Positions 12,931-14,186 of a stretch of 14,186 nucleotides of DNA are shown piece by piece. Below the pieces are notes generated by a model. That model saw only the letters and a list, made by a program, of their open reading frames with translations. It had not been told where the DNA came from and did not search any database. A program made the translations under genes and the position numbers. The stretch spans positions 2,109-16,294 of the forward strand of contig DGGX01000051.1 in NCBI GenBank assembly GCA_002392385.1, written 5' to 3'. The stretch's first letter is position 1, and each line of letters opens with the position of its first letter. Source of the DNA: Lachnospiraceae bacterium UBA3863. GTDB taxonomy: Bacteria > Bacillota > Clostridia > Lachnospirales > Lachnospiraceae.

Positions 12931-14186
12931 ATGGCAGAAGAGTATATTGTGGAGATGCGGCACATCACCAAACGGTTCCCGGGCATAGTGGCCAATGATG
13001 ATGTGACCATACAGATCAAAAAGGGTGAGATCTACGCGCTGCTGGGAGAGAACGGCGCGGGCAAGTCGACCCTGATGAGCATGCTGTTCGGCATGTATGA
13101 GCCGGACGAGGGAGAGATCGTGGTCCGCGGCAAGACGGAGCACATCAGCTCTCCCAATTATGCCACAGAGCTGAATATCGGCATGGTCCACCAGCACTTC
13201 AAGCTGGTGAGCGACTACACCATCGCCGAGAATATCATCCTGGGCATGGAGCCCCAGAAGAAGCTCTTCGGATTCCTCCCCTGGGTGGACATTGAGAGCG
13301 CCAACAAGAAGATCGCCGAACTCTCCAAAGAGTACGGTCTCGAGGTGGACCCCACCAGCGTCATCGAGGACATCAACGTCTCCACCCGCCAGCGCGTGGA
13401 GATCCTGAAGATGCTGTACCGGGAGGCGGAGATCCTCATCTTCGACGAGCCCACGGCCGTGCTGACGCCCCAGGAGATCGATTCGCTCCTGAAGATCATC
13501 GGCAACCTGCGTGACAGCGGCAAGACCATCATCCTGATCACCCACAAGCTGGAGGAGATCAAGAGAGTGGCTGACCGCTGCGCTATCCTGCGCCGCGGTA
13601 AGCTCATCGACGTTCTGGACGTCAAGACCACGGATACCGCCAGGATGGCCAGCCTCATGGTGGGCCGGGAGGTGTCCTTCGCTTCGGAGAAGAAGCCCGC
13701 CCGGTTCGGGGACGTCGTCCTGGATGTCCAGGATCTGACCGTGCGCAACCAGGACAGATTCGAGGTCGTCAAGAACGTCTCCTTCCAGATCCACGCGGGC
13801 GAGATCTTCGCTATCGCGGGCGTCTCCGGCAACGGTCAGGGCGAGATCGCGGATGCCATCGCGGGCCTGACCAAGGCCTACAAGGGCAGGATCCTGCTGA
13901 ACGGGGAGGAGATCACCGACATGCCCATCCGGGAGCGGGCCCTCAAGGGGATATCCTACATCCCCGAGGACCGGCACGGCGTCGGCCTGATCCTGGATTT
14001 CGCCCTGAAGGAGAACCTGGCCCTGCGCAACTACTACCAGCCCCCCTTCGCCCACAGCCAGGTGCTGAACGACAAGGAGTTCCTGTCCTTCAGCGACCGT
14101 CTGATCAAGACCTACGACATCCGCAGCGCCAGAGGATCCGAGACCCAGGTCCGGTCCATGAGCGGCGGCAACCAGCAGAAGGCCAT
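12931..14186 (+). CDS. ABC transporter ATP-binding protein, BMP/nucleoside-type (3' end outside window)
   Basis: The frame is open from the ATG at 12931 to the window end (418 codons visible of a usual 500 or so). It is a double-domain ATPase like RbsA or the nucleoside transporter ATPases NupO/YufO. Domain 1 has Walker A G39-ENGAGKS-T47, the Q-loop near V-H-Q-H-F, Walker B with D172-E173, and the H-loop H205. Its signature position reads V-S-T-R-Q-R (150-155), where relatives usually have V-G-x-Q-Q-R. Domain 2 has the expected degenerate Walker A (G-V-S-G-N-G-Q-G-E), the P-E-D-R-H-G-V-G-L block and an intact S-G-G-N-Q-Q-K signature at the very end. It energises uptake of the ligand bound by the upstream lipoprotein. 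A GGGGGAT binding site lies about seven bases before the ATG. Confidence 0.93.
   Translation, partial: MAEEYIVEMRHITKRFPGIVANDDVTIQIKKGEIYALLGENGAGKSTLMSMLFGMYEPDEGEIVVRGKTEHISSPNYATELNIGMVHQHFKLVSDYTIAENIILGMEPQKKLFGFLPWVDIESANKKIAELSKEYGLEVDPTSVIEDINVSTRQRVEILKMLYREAEILIFDEPTAVLTPQEIDSLLKIIGNLRDSGKTIILITHKLEEIKRVADRCAILRRGKLIDVLDVKTTDTARMASLMVGREVSFASEKKPARFGDVVLDVQDLTVRNQDRFEVVKNVSFQIHAGEIFAIAGVSGNGQGEIADAIAGLTKAYKGRILLNGEEITDMPIRERALKGISYIPEDRHGVGLILDFALKENLALRNYYQPPFAHSQVLNDKEFLSFSDRLIKTYDIRSARGSETQVRSMSGGNQQKA

Noticed and set aside
1..14186. CRISPR array, insertion sequence, phage attachment site next to tRNA-Trp, or toxin-antitoxin pair
   Set aside because: No regularly spaced repeats, transposase or integrase motifs, and no repeat of the tRNA 3' end elsewhere in the window; the tRNA and tmRNA flanks hold ordinary genes.

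Overview
The window looks like chromosomal DNA from a high-GC member of the Lachnospiraceae or a related Clostridia lineage. The basis is indirect: GC-rich protein genes with heavy use of AGG for arginine, strong AGGAGG-type ribosome binding sites, AddA rather than RecB, a PF06541 membrane protein, an ECF sigma factor with a zinc-finger anti-sigma factor, and a BMP-family lipoprotein transporter. I see no insertion sequence, phage gene, CRISPR array or obvious foreign island. Every protein gene is on the + strand; the only minus-strand gene is tmRNA.

Layout: (1) 1-3340: the 3' part of addA (recombination helicase/nuclease), translationally coupled to a CPBP-family intramembrane protease. (2) 3350-3521: a compact tRNA-Trp unit with its own promoter and terminator. 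(3) 3551-9046: a seven-gene, tightly packed run that looks like one operon: lipoprotein, 41-residue membrane peptide, PF06541 membrane protein, alpha/beta hydrolase, exported DNA/RNA nuclease, exported cell-wall amidase and MATE efflux pump, closed by a strong terminator. (4) 9066-11050: an ECF sigma factor and its membrane-anchored anti-sigma factor, which overlap by 20 bases. (5) 11060-11445: tmRNA (ssrA) on the minus strand. It converges on the anti-sigma gene and shares one hairpin with it as a bidirectional terminator. (6) 11542-14186: a BMP/PnrA-type substrate-binding lipoprotein followed, after two hairpins, by the ATPase of the same transporter, cut off by the window end.

How it fits together: the 3656-8981 operon is envelope-directed, since nearly every product is exported or membrane-embedded; it could process extracellular DNA, lipid and wall material. 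The ECF pair next door is a surface-signal switch whose targets are not visible here. The BMP module probably imports nucleosides, with the hairpins likely lowering ATPase expression relative to the lipoprotein.

I did not find a clearly new system. The items most worth a second look are the 41-residue peptide, the exported nuclease plus amidase pair, the anti-sigma factor with a large unassigned outer domain, the altered ABC signature in the ATPase, and the inverted repeats ahead of the BMP gene.
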